The notes: generated by a model from the sequence alone, not told the origin. Numbered from the stretch's first letter, positions 11,578 through 21,830 are shown. The stretch is DNA of 38,297 bases from Helochares maculicollis (GCA_033557835.1 JAWQRO010000475.1:1-38297); one strand, 5' to 3'. Translations and numbers: made by a program.

Positions 11578-12339
11578 CTAAGATAAAGAATCTTTAGAGT
11601 CTTTACACACACAGCCTGCCGGTAGCTTCCTATGGTCAATAGTTTGCCGCTGTATAACCAATCTTTTGGGTATTAAAATATCTGTCCATGGCATTTCAGG
11701 ATTTTCATCGCACTTAGTTTCTCCTGCTCCAAATTCTTCCGGATTCATGTCCATGTAGAGCTCCTCCATGTACGGTTCCGCATACATGTTTTCCAACTCG
11801 AAGAGTTGAACGTTCAGCCTTTGAGGGCAGAGGGCATCCCCTTTCTTTCCCTTCTTCCCGCAGCAGGAGCACATACAAGTATTTTTATCAATTTCTCTAC
11901 CGTCTTTTGAACAGTCACAGCTACCAACTTCAATACCACCGCCGCCACCTGCGCCATCGCTCGGTTTTCCTGAAGCTCCGCTTCCTCCACCGCTGAGAAG
12001 TTTTCCACAACAGCTACATACGCAGCTAAGTGGATCAATATCTTTCCCACAAGAACACTTACTCGAATTCGGGCCTGTTTCGCATTCCTCACTGATCGAC
12101 GCCAATCTTTCCTTTTGCTTGAGTATGTAGCTGTCCTCGGGTGGCAGGGCGATTTTCTCCCATGGCATTTCGACATGGCACTCGCATATTTTGTACTCCA
12201 AAGGTGGAATAGACTGTGTGGACTTTTTTAGCAATTCGCTGGCGCCGACCTTCAGCGATTTTATGTAAGGTTCCCTATATTCGGCGTCATGGCTGAAAAC
12301 CATGGACTGCTTGGGGCATTTGCATTTTTTTCCTGCCAT
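11578..12339 (-). CDS. Cysteine-rich protein with internal duplication, function unknown
   Basis: A single intact ATG-to-stop frame of 253 aa with 21 cysteines, no signal peptide and no membrane segment. Two CxC-rich clusters match each other: CSCGKDIDPLSCVCSCCGK (95-113) and CDCSKDGREIDKNTCMCSCC plus GK (141-162). A glycine/serine linker (about 115-138) separates them. Flanking them is a second duplicated module: EPYIKSL (23-29), CEC (52-54) and EMPW (57-60) recur as EPYMEEL (188-194), C210 and EMPW (215-218), and CVC follows at 243-245. The cysteine spacing suggests metal binding, as in metallothionein-like proteins, but this is inference. The start context is CGAAAATGG. The frame has no breaks although the surroundings are full of decayed DNA, which argues for a real gene. 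I do not recognise a named family. Confidence 0.8.
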   Translation of the reverse strand: MAGKKCKCPKQSMVFSHDAEYREPYIKSLKVGASELLKKSTQSIPPLEYKICECHVEMPWEKIALPPEDSYILKQKERLASISEECETGPNSSKCSCGKDIDPLSCVCSCCGKLLSGGGSGASGKPSDGAGGGGGIEVGSCDCSKDGREIDKNTCMCSCCGKKGKKGDALCPQRLNVQLFELENMYAEPYMEELYMDMNPEEFGAGETKCDENPEMPWTDILIPKRLVIQRQTIDHRKLPAGCVCKDSKDSLS

Positions 12340-12389
12340 TTTCGAGTTTGAATGAATTATTGAGACATATTAACGGAAAATTTTGACAA

Positions 12390-12410
12390 TTCGCCACAAA
12401 TTGTGGCGAA
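12390..12410. promoter_or_regulatory. 21-bp perfect palindrome upstream of the cysteine-rich gene
   Basis: Arms TTCGCCACAA and TTGTGGCGAA flank a single central A, giving perfect dyad symmetry. It lies 51-71 nt upstream of the ATG at 12339, a position suited to a core-promoter-proximal binding site for a dimeric factor. It could instead be a chance or repeat-derived palindrome. Confidence 0.45.
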
Positions 12411-13021
12411 ATGATATCTTCTTCTTCTTATATTTTATTTAAATATTTTTTTTATTATTTACTAAACGATCTGACACAATTCTACTTGTCTAGTTGACAG
12501 ACATCATTTTTATTTTATTTTATTTATTTTTGATATATTACTATATCAAAGCGCCTAAAATTTATTGGCATAAGGAATGTAAGCCTCTAGATTATTTTTC
12601 GTGGGATGTTTTGGTAACTATCGTGATTCAATACTATTTTCATCGGGTATTATCGCTAGCAAGCATTGAAATTTCACTTATGTTTGGGTATTTTGTTTTC
12701 AAGCATGATTTCAAGGTTTGTGAGCTGAGAGTGTTTGACAAATATATAGGTATGAGCAAATCTACTTCCATGGTATGCAGTAAGGTTCTTCGGAGGCCCA
12801 ATATGAGTTTAGTTGAGCAAACTGTGCATAAGTAAATCTGAAATGTCATAATTTTATAGTTTACATGTCCGCTAACACTTTCTTTCTACTCCAAATCTAA
12901 TAGTTAGGTTAACATTTTTGGCTAATGTTACTATGTCTAAAACAAAGTTCGAGATTTTTCATATGCGTAAATTCTTTTCATAGTTAATATTTTATTGAAT
13001 CATAAAGTACATAAGATATAG
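12411..13021. other. Gene-free stretch
   Basis: Open frames on both strands at 12494-12849 overlap, lack a good ATG start and resemble no family. No repeat is recognised. Confidence 0.5.
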
Positions 13022-14240
13022 TTATTTATGAAATAAAATATCGGGTATATGACCTCCACGCCTTTGCATGCACATACGCACTCGTTTGTTGAAATTTTTC
13101 ATGACCATTTTGCGTAAATGTAGCTGAATGTCGTTGATGCAGCGTTGAATCTCCTTCTTTAATGCACAGTTGGTTGTGAATTTGTTGATATAGATCTGTG
13201 ATTTCAAATAGTCTCATAAAAAGAAATCTAATGGTGTTAAGTCACTCGATCAAGGAGGCCAATTTAGATCACCAAAACGCGAGAGTGCACGACCTGTAAA
13301 TGTAATTTGTTTCGCGGGCTGTATGGCATGTGGCGCCGTCTTGTTGAAACCACATATTGGCCACATCAATATCATGCAATGTCGGCAGAAAGAACTGTGT
13401 TATCATGTTGCGATATCGAGCGCCAGTAACAGTCACTTCTCGATCAGTCTCCTCATTTTCAAAAAAAGTATGGTCCAATTATGCCTCTAGACAAAAATCC
13501 ACACCAAACAGTGACACGTCGTGGATGCATTTGATTTTCGACAATCGCATGCGGGTTATCAGAACCCCAAAAGCGTCAATATCTGAGATTCACAAAGGAA
13601 TCAAGATGAAAATATGCTTCATCGTGTAGGAAGATTTTGCTTGAAAAATCAGCATTCATTTGTTGATGTTCAATTATCCATTCAGCGAACTCTCTTCGCT
13701 GTGTGTGGTCATCAGGCTTCAGTTGTTGTGTTAATTCAATTTTATAAGCGTGGAGACACATATCTTTAATGAGTATACGTTGTAGAGAGCTTCTTGAAAT
13801 TTGCAATTCTTGTCCACGACGCCGAATAGCGGTTCCTGGATTGTCACCGACACTCACACGCACTGCTTCGATATTGATATTTAAACGGTTTGTTGGTCGG
13901 AGTAGTGTTTTAACTTGATCAACTGTAAAGAGATTTTTCGAAAAATTTGGGAAGACTGGTCTATCTTCCCAAATTTTTCGAAAAATCACTTTACAGTTGA
14001 TCAAGTTAAAACACTACTCCGACAATATAACGTATGAAATTTTTAAACTGCGGCCGCCAAGCTTTTTTAATTTTTGAAATATTGAAATAATGAAGACACA
14101 TTGTTCCATCGTGTAACGCTTCATTTTTAGTAACCCTAAACATTCAGCTGTCAAATAATTTCTTTAACAGGGTTGCAAAAATAAAACTGTACGAATAGTG
14201 GCAAATTCAAGTCTTGCATTAGTTTTGGGACATTCTGTAT
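13022..14240 (-). mobile_element. Tc3/mariner-like DNA transposon, inactivated
   Basis: The minus strand encodes a degraded DDE transposase of the Tc1/mariner superfamily. A start ATG at 14124 gives MKRYTMEQ. Next come NIEAVRVSVGDNPGTAIRRR and SRSSLQRILIKDM (helix-turn-helix region), REFAEWIIEHQQMNADF, the first catalytic Asp in FLHDEAYFHLD, and MHPRRVTVWCGF. After a frameshift come GPYFFENE, the second Asp in MWFQQDGATCHTARET and, with in-frame stops, SSDLTPLDFFL. The C-terminus RGGHIPDILFHK ends at the stop at 13022. The right boundary is GGGACATTCTGTATA near 14228-14242, which resembles the TA-flanked inverted-repeat ends of this group. No matching left terminal repeat was found. A long foldback disrupts the N-terminal coding part. 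Confidence 0.88.
13898..14021. repeat. Foldback with 58-nt arms
   Basis: The left arm (13898-13955) and right arm (13964-14021) are reverse complements with one mismatch, around an 8-nt loop. The arm includes TTAACTTGATCAACTGTAAA. It lies across the N-terminal coding part of the Tc-like element, so one arm is an inverted copy of transposase sequence. Confidence 0.95.
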
Positions 14241-14859
14241 ATAATCTTAAATCCTGAGCATCCCATTTTTCGTTGATAACTTAGTATGAGGAAAGTAATA
14301 ATGTTTTCAAATTCACCTTCGTAGAGATGCAAAACTTCCAACCTAACACTTGTCACAGTGACACATTTTTAGTGTTTGAATCGTTACCCATTCTACGGTT
14401 TAATCAATATGTAATATGTAATGTTCAGTATTTGAAAAAGCACTTTTGGCTCTCTGTCCACGTATAAATCAATCAATGGTTGATGGCATTTAAAGTGTGT
14501 ACAAAATTATAATTTGATAGCTGGATGTCAATGACTGGCTTATTTGAAAAACTATTGAAACTGTGTCGATAGGCAAGTACTTTTGATGGCTCTACATAAT
14601 CTGAAAGTTGAGGCAAGTTTACAATTTCGTTATAATAGCAGTATGCTTAGTTTTCTAGCTTAATCAAACGGTCTGAGCACTATTGTACCAACAAACGTAC
14701 ACGATCACAGATGGGATATCAATAACATTAAAACTGAATTAAAAGAATTAGGAATTGTCAAAAGTCTGAGTTCAAAATACCAGAGATCGTTAAAAACTAT
14801 TTAAGCGGCAGAAACATTCAACTGTTGTAGCCTGATTAAGCTCTTAAAACCGAAGGTTT
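14241..14859. other. Gene-free stretch
   Basis: No coding sequence or repeat recognised. Confidence 0.5.
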
Positions 14860-15490
14860 TTACGTTACTTATAAGGGCCGTTATAGTGCGCCAACGTTTC
14901 GGCGAATCGCGATTTTTTGGCCCAGAGCTTGGCTTAATTAATTCTACGGTGTCGTATTGCGGGCTATTATAATTACGCTCGTGAAAATAAAAAAAAAATA
15001 ATAGTCGTCCTACGGTTACGAATTTTTATGTTACTTGTATGGGATGTTAGAGTGCGCCAACGGTTCGGCGAATCGCGATTTTCTACCGATTACGACTATC
15101 TCAGTTGTTGTTAGTTTTACGAAGACTATCAAATGATTATTTCGAGATATTGGCGAGACAAGCTATTTCCCGAAAGCCAACTTTCTGGCGCCCGTTCCTC
15201 GCTTGTTTGATGACTTCTTTAGTATCTCGTTGGAGGCACATTGTTAGGTCTTTACGAGTTTTTTCGCATTGAACCTAAAAGTGCATTATTTTTTTCAATC
15301 GCAAATTTGTTCAAAACCACAGAAATCGGGCCTAACCGTTATCGGCGGACGAGGCGGAAGGTTGTCTATCCTATTTTGCTTGTTTTGATGTCAAATAAGT
15401 TTGGTGAAATACGCACCAGAGGTCGAAAGATAAACGAATCCAATGAGGCCAACAACATTGACCCAGAGCTTGGCAGAATTAATACGACTA
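14860..15490. repeat. Unclassified interspersed repeat, two partial copies
   Basis: An internal direct repeat of about 168 bp is seen: GTGCGCCAACGTTTCGGCGA (about 14887) recurs as GTGCGCCAACGGTTCGGCGA (about 15054), each followed by ATCGCGATTTT. A second partial copy starts at about 15461 with CCCAGAGCTTGGC, which matches 14930, and is split by the mariner insertion at 15491. It resumes near 16235 with GTGAAAATAAAAAAAATG, which matches 14980. The intervening sequence at 15241-15480 has an open frame without recognised homology. Confidence 0.6.
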
Positions 15491-16240
15491 CGAGGTGTGT
15501 TCAATAAATATCGCGGATTTTGAATTTTCGCGGGTTACGTATATTCGAATTTAGATTTTTTTGTGGCGTTATGTTGTTACTCATGTCTCTCACTTATACC
15601 GACAAGTTCGGCCATTTTGAATGTTCAGTTAATTGTTGACAGCTGTTTTGCTTGCACGTGATTTGGCTAGTCTTCGATTTTTACCTATTCAAAAAAATGT
15701 ATCAAATTTTGTGTGAAAAACGAAATCAAGTGCGCGGATGCATTCCGAATGTTGACTGTGGTATAAGGAGAAGCTACCTTGGGCCGAAGCAACGTTTATC
15801 AGTAGTACAAAATGTTCTCAAAAGGTCGAGAAGAGCATGCTGGACGCCCGAGCACTTCAACAACAGACGAAAAAATTGATGCAACTGAAAAAAATGGTAT
15901 TGGCCAATCGTCGAATCACGGTTAGAGAAGTTGCTGAGAAACTAGACATATCGATTGGCTCGTGTCATTCGATTTTATCAATGATTTGGGCATGAGACGG
16001 GTCGCCGCGAAATTCGTACCAAAATTGCTCAATTTCGAACAAAAACAGCTTCGCATGAAAATTGCTAATGAGCTGTTGGACTCTGTCCGCGACTACCCAA
16101 ATTTGCTCCCGAGAGTCATAACTGGTGACGAATCGTGGGTTTACGGTTATGACGTGGAAACTAAAGCTCAATCATCTCAATGGAAGCTGCCGCACGAACC
16201 AAGACCGAAAAAAGCGCGCCAAGTTCGGTCGACTGTGAAA
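15491..16240 (+). mobile_element. Mariner element, 3'-truncated and dead (copy A)
   Basis: It starts with the terminal sequence CGAGGTGTGTTCAATAAATA directly after a TA dinucleotide and is the same family as the full-length copy at 19223-20544. Transposase blocks appear in several frames: an N-terminal CADAFRMLTV, then INDLGMRRVAAKFVPKLLNF and RMKIANELLDSVRDYPNLLP. Next are the first catalytic Asp in TGDESWVYGYDVET and KLPHEPRPKKARQVRSTVK. The homology stops there at about 16240, so the second and third catalytic Asp residues and the 3' terminal repeat are missing. The sequence continues into the unclassified repeat. Confidence 0.9.
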
Positions 16241-16375
16241 ATAAAAAAAATGAATAGTCGCCCTACAGTTACGGATTTTTTGACCAATAGCAAATATCTC
16301 TATTATCGTTCGATTTATAAAGATGATTATAAATAATTATGTTAATTATTTTGAACTATTGGCATGACAAGCTTC
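16235..16375. repeat. Continuation of the unclassified repeat after mariner copy A
   Basis: GTGAAAATAAAAAAAATG, then AGTCGCCCTACAGTTACGGA and, further on, TATTGGCATGACAAGCT match 14980-15170 in order. This makes it the other side of the repeat copy into which mariner copy A inserted. Confidence 0.6.
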
Positions 16376-17178
16376 TTGCATGGACAGATTTTTGTCGATA
16401 TATGAATAGTTGGGGTGAGATGAACAAGAAACCACAAGGCGAAAACATGTGGTACGTTTTGCTTGCTCAGTACAAAGAAATCGTTTTTGATAGATGATAT
16501 GCAATGTTTGGTGATACCATAGAAATGGAGTATATAATCAATTGTTACAACTTGAGAAATCATCATTACGAAGCTGTATGTATAACAATCAAGCCATTTA
16601 AGCCGTGAATTGCTTGGAAAATGCCGCAATACTGAAAGAGGCGCTACATAATCATTTTTCTTCAGTACAATGCTCCATCACATGCGGAAAACCGTTTTGC
16701 GACTCCTTGTAAGTACTGATATAGAAAATTTCACTTTATGCTGTTTACGCTCAAGACATGATTTCCTCTAATTATCACTTGCTTACATTAATGGGCCGCG
16801 CATTTGCTGAGTAGCGCTTTACTTAGTATAAAGATATGAAGAAAATGATAGGAAACGTATAAAAAGCAATGGAAGATAATTTGAATAGAGTACTTTTTAT
16901 CCCTTTTGCCGAATTGAAAGTGTTTTTTCTTTCAAACTCCACATTTCATGCCTGTATACCTGGTAACCTAGATATATACTCCATACATAAAGTAGCAATA
17001 TTCGCAAAGCAGTACTTTCTCGGCATATTTTAACAAATAGTACATTTTTAACAATAAATCCTACGTTTGTGTTAGAAATAAGTAACATAAATTTAAATTA
17101 CCGCAAAACACTAGAGTAATAGAAACACATTTCAAGTTTATTTTATTTAAAAAAGCGACTCATTGTTACAGGTACAAA
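16376..17178. other. Gene-free stretch
   Basis: Nothing recognised on either strand. Short frames lack conserved motifs. Confidence 0.5.
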
Positions 17179-17186
17179 TTCTAGAA

Positions 17187-18468
17187 CAGTGCTTTTCAAC
17201 CTTTTTTTATGACACGACTCTCATTGTCACAAAAAATAGTTCGCAGCCCCCCGACCCTTTGCTTTTTTTTAATGTTACATGGTATTATGTTGCAAATACT
17301 GAATCCATACATCATTTTTATGCGTTTTCATAAATAGCATTTGGATAGAAATACACAATCAAGTACTTAAAACAAATTGTCTTACATCGAATACATCAGT
17401 TTATAGCTTTTGTGCATTTTGAACCCAAAGAAAAATTACTGGAAAAATTTTGCAAAGCACTTTACGCAAATACTACATATGAGTGCTTGCATAACATGTT
17501 CTTTTATTTGATTGGACAAAAAATGCATTGCTATATGTAGTGACGGAGCTAAAACTATGTCTGGTGTTAAAAGTGGATTTGCTGCTAGACTCAAAGCACA
17601 AATGCCAAACGCTTGTTGGATGCAGTGCTTTCCCAATCGCGTAGTTCTTGCGGCAAAAGCCTTGCAATAGGACTATTAATAGGAATAATATTTATAACTT
17701 GACTTTATTGAAGCTATAAATATTATTGTAAATATTGTAAATTAGGTGGTTGTTAAGGAGCAAAGTATCGACTGTACTAACTTCTGCTCTTTTAATATAT
17801 TTTCAGTAGGCCGACACGGAATAATTTGAGTTCATATGTGACTCCCAATTCCTTTTGAAATAAGCATTTCATTCTCGCTTATTTGAGCAATTGAACAGCT
17901 TGAACAAAAGTTTTTAAGGGCAGGAGGAAAAGGCCATTACTTCCAAAGCCAAAAGCTATGACTACAAAAATAATGACTTGTGGTCATTGTCGTTAAATAA
18001 AAAAAAACTTTGATTCATTTTCGTCGATGCAGTCATTTATTGAAGGAGTCAGATGTGAGATACACATCAAGACATATAAAACTGGATAATGGTGTTAGAT
18101 AATTTGAAAAAAGTATAGCGTCTATACTTCTCTGTGCAAGAGATATCGAAAAACACTGTGTAAAGGTGGATCCATTGATATTTTTTATCAATGATATAAA
18201 GAAAAGGTAGACAAAGAAATCGGTTAAATTCGGAAAATGACTTGATTCTCAATGTAGCCACGATGGGAAAAGTCAAAAAGGAGCGCGATCTTTACATTAG
18301 AATAAATGAGTAGTCAAAGAATTCGATTTGTTTGCTAATTTGTTTCTATTAACATACAAATTTTTACTAGCGTGATCCTTTTTGTTAACATATTCCGAAT
18401 AAATTTATCTTTTTAAACTACCTTGCTGATTTTTATTTTACATCGGGTAGCTCTCGATAAAAACACCA
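17187..18468 (+). mobile_element. hAT DNA transposon, inactivated
   Basis: The left end CAGTGCTTTTCAACC has the typical hAT terminal sequence and is followed by GACACGACTC and GCAGCCCCCCGACCC as in related elements. Identical TTCTAGAA octamers flank it (17179-17186 and 18469-18476), fitting the hAT target-duplication pattern nTnTAGAn. Inside, the plus strand keeps the hAT/ZBED-like core AICSDGAKTMSGVKSGFAAR followed by MPNACWMQCFPNRVVLAAKA (about 17533-17667). It later shows LFEQLNSLNKSF (about 17880) and FDSFSSMQSFIEGV (about 18010). Stops and shifts make it non-functional. The right end (reverse complement TGGTGTTTTTATC) matches the left terminus only weakly. Confidence 0.85.
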
Positions 18469-18483
18469 TTCTAGAACACTGGA

Positions 18484-19205
18484 TTAAAGAACAAATTGCA
18501 TAGAATATTACCACGCATATTTGTCAAGCTATTAGACACTTTAGGGTTCATACACAGAATTAAATCCAATCAAGTCAGGAGTTCCATAATGCAGCGTGGT
18601 GAACTCCATTCTTTACCTGCTTTATACCACAGACACAAAACTGTACTATAGCCACGTTTTCCGCCTACAAGGCAATACTAACGACAGGACGTAGCGTAGA
18701 AAAAGCCGCTACCACACTGCAAGGCGCCGTTGGATATGTGTACAAATAGACAAAGCAATGTTATAAAAAACTAAATGAGGAAACGCCAACAAATATCAAT
18801 TTTACAAACAAAATAGGAGGACTTGCCTGTGATGATAAATAATTAAGTAGTTAAAATTAGGTGGACAGAGTACGTTGCGAAAAGAACATGAAGAATTGAA
18901 GATTAAATACTAGAAAATGTATTGGTTGATTAAAAGACGCTCCAAACGCACAATACATAATAAATTACTACGCCATAAATATTGAAAAATACTGTTAGTG
19001 CTGCAACTCTTGTTAAAAACAAGCACATTCATGACGGTCCTGGCCAAAGAAGTAATACTTCATGCATAGGAACATGAAGTACGCTTACCACCTTAACGTA
19101 GAAGCTGCCAAACTGTTGCAATAAGACTATGTTAGAAGGAAACTCAAGAGGAGGAAACCTCATGACCTCTATAAGCTTGAAGCCAAAAAATTAGATTGTC
19201 ACTCT
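18484..19205 (+). mobile_element. Jockey-like LINE reverse transcriptase remnant
   Basis: Across shifting frames the plus strand shows the RT core and downstream region of a Jockey-type element. The blocks are IKSGVP and SILYLLYTTD (about 18570-18635), then ATFSAYKAILTTGRSVEKAA and TTLQGAVGYVYK (18651-18745). NEETPTNINFTNKIGG (about 18778), KMYWLIKRRS (about 18915) and YHLNVEAAKLLQ plus VRRKLKRRKPHDL (about 19083-19170) follow. The FADD catalytic aspartates are replaced (FSAY). It begins just right of the hAT target duplication and ends just left of mariner copy B. Confidence 0.85.
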
Positions 19206-19222
19206 GCTAATGTAGTGCAACA

Positions 19223-20544
19223 CGAGGTGTGTTCAAAAAGTATCGCGAATTTTGTGTTTTTTCAAAAATTATTTATTTACTCATGAATATCTATTTTGTC
19301 CCCTTCGAAGTAATTCCCATGAGATATTATACACTTGTGCCAACGGTTTTTCCAATCTTCGAAGCACTTAAAAAATCATTTTCCTTTATCTTGTTCAGCT
19401 CCTAGTTCGATGCCATCTTTATCTCGTCAATATTAGCGTAGCGTCGTCTTTTCATGGGCCTCTTTAGTTTCGGGAATAAGGAAAAGTCACAGGGGGCCAA
19501 ATCTGGGGAATATGGTAGCTGCGGCATCATTAGTGTGTTGTTTTTGGCCAAAAAGTCGCGCACAAGCAACGATGCCTGAGTAGGGGCGTTATCGTGGTGC
19601 AAAGCCAATTTTTGTTCTTCCAGAAATCCGGGCGTTTCTGGCGGATTGCTTCACGCAAATTGCGCATAACTTGCAGGTAATATTCCTTATTGACCGTTCT
19701 ACCTTGTGGCAAGAACTCGCGATGCACCACGCCTCTGCAATCGAAGAAAACGGTAAGCAAAACTTTCACAGTCGACCGAACTTGGCGCGCTTTTATCGGT
19801 CTTGGTTCGTGCGGCAGCTTCCATTGAGATGATTGAGTTTTGGTTTCTACGTCATAACCATAAATCTACAATTCGTCAGCAGTTATGACCCTCTGGAGCA
19901 AATTTAAGTCGTCGGGGACAGAGTCCAACAGTTCATTAGCAATTTTCATGCGAAGCTGTTTTTGGTCGAAATTGAGCAATTTTGGTACGAATTTCGCGGC
20001 GACCCGTCTCATGGCCAAATCATTGATAAAAATCGAATGGCACGAGCCAATCGATATGTCTAGGTCCTCAGCAGCTTCTCTAACAGTGATTCGACGATTG
20101 GCCAATACCACTTTCTTCACTTCATCACTTTTTTTGTCTGTTGTTGAAGTGTGAAGTGACGTCCGGCATGCTCTTCGTCGTTCACATCTTCTCGGCCTTC
20201 TGAGAACATTTTGTATCACCGATAAATGTTGCTTCGGTCCAAGGTAGCTTCACCGTATGCCACAGTTAACATTCGGAATGCATCCGCGCACTTAATTTCG
20301 GTTTTCAAACAAAATTTGATACAGGTTCTTTGATCCATTTTTTTTGAATAGGTTAAAATCGAAGACGAGACTAAACACGTGCAAGCAAAGCAGCTGTCAA
20401 CAATTAACTGAACAATCAAAATGGCCGAATTTGTCGGTATAAGTGAGAGACATTAGTACCAACATAACGCCACAAAAAATCGAAATTCGAATATACGTAG
20501 CCCGCGACAATTCAAAATTCGCGATACTTATTGAACACACCTCG
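19223..20544 (-). mobile_element. Full-length mariner (DD34D) with terminal inverted repeats, inactivated (copy B)
   Basis: Terminal inverted repeats of about 31 bp start CGAGGTGTGTTCAA at 19223 and mirror at 20544. They continue as AAGTATCGCGAATTTTG on both sides with one mismatch. The right flank is TA; the left flank is CA, a likely decayed TA. The 1,322-bp length is normal for mariner. The transposase runs from ATG at 20338 to a stop at 19277-19279, with catalytic Asp residues in TADEL, HHDNAPT and PYSPDLAPCDFSLF. The last two are 34 residues apart, which marks it as DD34D. It is dead: Trp codons became stops (near 20216 and 19866), an insertion near 20160 and a one-base deletion near 19605 shift the frame, and there is another stop near 19402. 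Confidence 0.96.
19277..20338 (-). pseudogene. Mariner transposase pseudogene (copy B)
   Basis: About 354 codons from ATG to stop, the usual mariner length, but with at least two frameshifts and three premature stops. The helix-turn-helix DNA-binding region (for example CADAFRMLTVAYGEATLDRS and RRITVREAAEDLDISIG) and all three catalytic aspartates are still readable. The enzyme would excise and paste its own element at TA sites. Confidence 0.92.
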
Positions 20545-20984
20545 TATATATTTTTTACAAACAAAGTTTTGTACAGTACATAAAGGAAAATTAAAAATAT
20601 TCCGATGATATATATGTACTGAAAAAGAATTGAATATTCCTTATGAATATATTAATGTGTTGAAAATAGACATTGAAGTATATGTAAATTATGAATATTA
20701 AAACTTTTGCTTTTAATTTTGAAACTCATGAAAGTGTTTGTAGTTTTATTATTATTAATGGCAGATACTTTTATGTCGTACATATATTTATACGGGATTG
20801 TTGAGTGGACACACTCCAGATTTTCGTTTCCTAATAATGGGCGAAGTAAAAAATGTTGAACAGTTTTCATTAGGTGGCTTAAGTGAGCCATATCTAACAT
20901 TTTATACGTTGCATCATGTCATTTTATGCTGCAATTTAAAGGTGACACAACTCGCTGTGTTTAGTAAATCCAGCTGTATGTCAG
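20545..20984. other. Gene-free stretch with fragment of a dispersed repeat
   Basis: AT-rich. On the minus strand, about 20830-20755 reads AAAATCTGGAGTGTGTCCAC, TCAACAATCCCGTATAAA and CATAAAAGTA. This aligns with 37896-37955, so it is a short copy of the dispersed repeat near the right end of the window. Confidence 0.6.
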
Positions 20985-21830
20985 AGCGTTCCGAATTGGA
21001 GGTAAAAAAAATGTCGCTATATTCTTCAGCTCGACACTTTCGTTTTGGTAATATGGACGTCGAAGATCAGACTAGATGAGACAACCTCTGGTAGGTCAAT
21101 CGTCGAAAATGTTGATAACGTTATGGAAATCGGTCAGTCAGACCAGCACGGGAGCACTTATTCCATTAGCCAGAAAATCGTTTGGAACCATTTACATAAA
21201 CCTAGTCTCAAGAAGTGCCACACGAATCGATGAAATCGAAGCAAATTTATACCCTCAATTCTTTGCTGAATCGTAACGAATTTGAACAATTGTTGAAGCG
21301 ATGATCAAGAAAGGTTTAATGTGTGTTTGGTAGGATTGGATGAGAATCATTCACTATGAGCTGCTTCATTGGGGCTAATCACTCAATTTGGAGCTACACT
21401 TTCAACAACTGACGAGATTGAAACGGGCGATCCAGAAGAAGCGTCCAGAATTGGCTAATAAGAAGGGTGTTGTGTCCCATTACGACAACGTCAGGCCGCA
21501 CACGCAGCAGAAGTTCCGAGAGCTTGGATGGGAGGTTATATCGCACCTGCCGATTAGTCCAGATTTGGCACCAGGCGATTATCAGTTTTCAAGCATTTAC
21601 AAAATGTTCTTGGTGATAAACAAAACTAGCCTCAAGAGAGGTTTGTAAAAATGAGCTGATTACATTTTTTATCAATAGGGAAGATCATTAATCGCGGCAT
21701 TTCGAAATTCTCTTTAAAATGGGCAAATGTTATAGAACAAAACGGAGCATATTTGATCTCAATCTGAAAATTCTTTGTTAATTTCATCGTCGAAATAAAA
21801 AAAATGAAACGCTCAGAACCTTTTACTTCT
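20985..21830 (+). mobile_element. Mellifera-type mariner remnant (copy D)
   Basis: This is a different mariner lineage from copies A and B. The plus strand reads ARHFRFGNMDVEDQTR, then in another frame SIVENVDNVMEIGQSDQHGS and IVWNHLHKPSLKK. NSLLNRNEFEQLLKR (about 21258) follows, then an internal deletion. After that come HYELLHWG, FQQLTRLKRAIQKKRPELAN, the second catalytic Asp in HYDNVRPHTQQKFRELGWEV, and the third in SPDLAPGDYQF. The end ANVIEQNGAYLISI precedes a stop near 21769. The first catalytic block is lost, and the Asp-Asp spacing is shortened by about four residues. No terminal repeats were located. Confidence 0.85.

Noticed and set aside
12494..12835. 113-codon plus-strand frame with hydrophobic N-terminus, divergent to the cysteine-rich gene
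   Set aside because: It starts at TTG rather than ATG, has no recognised motif, and AT-rich DNA readily gives hydrophobic frames.
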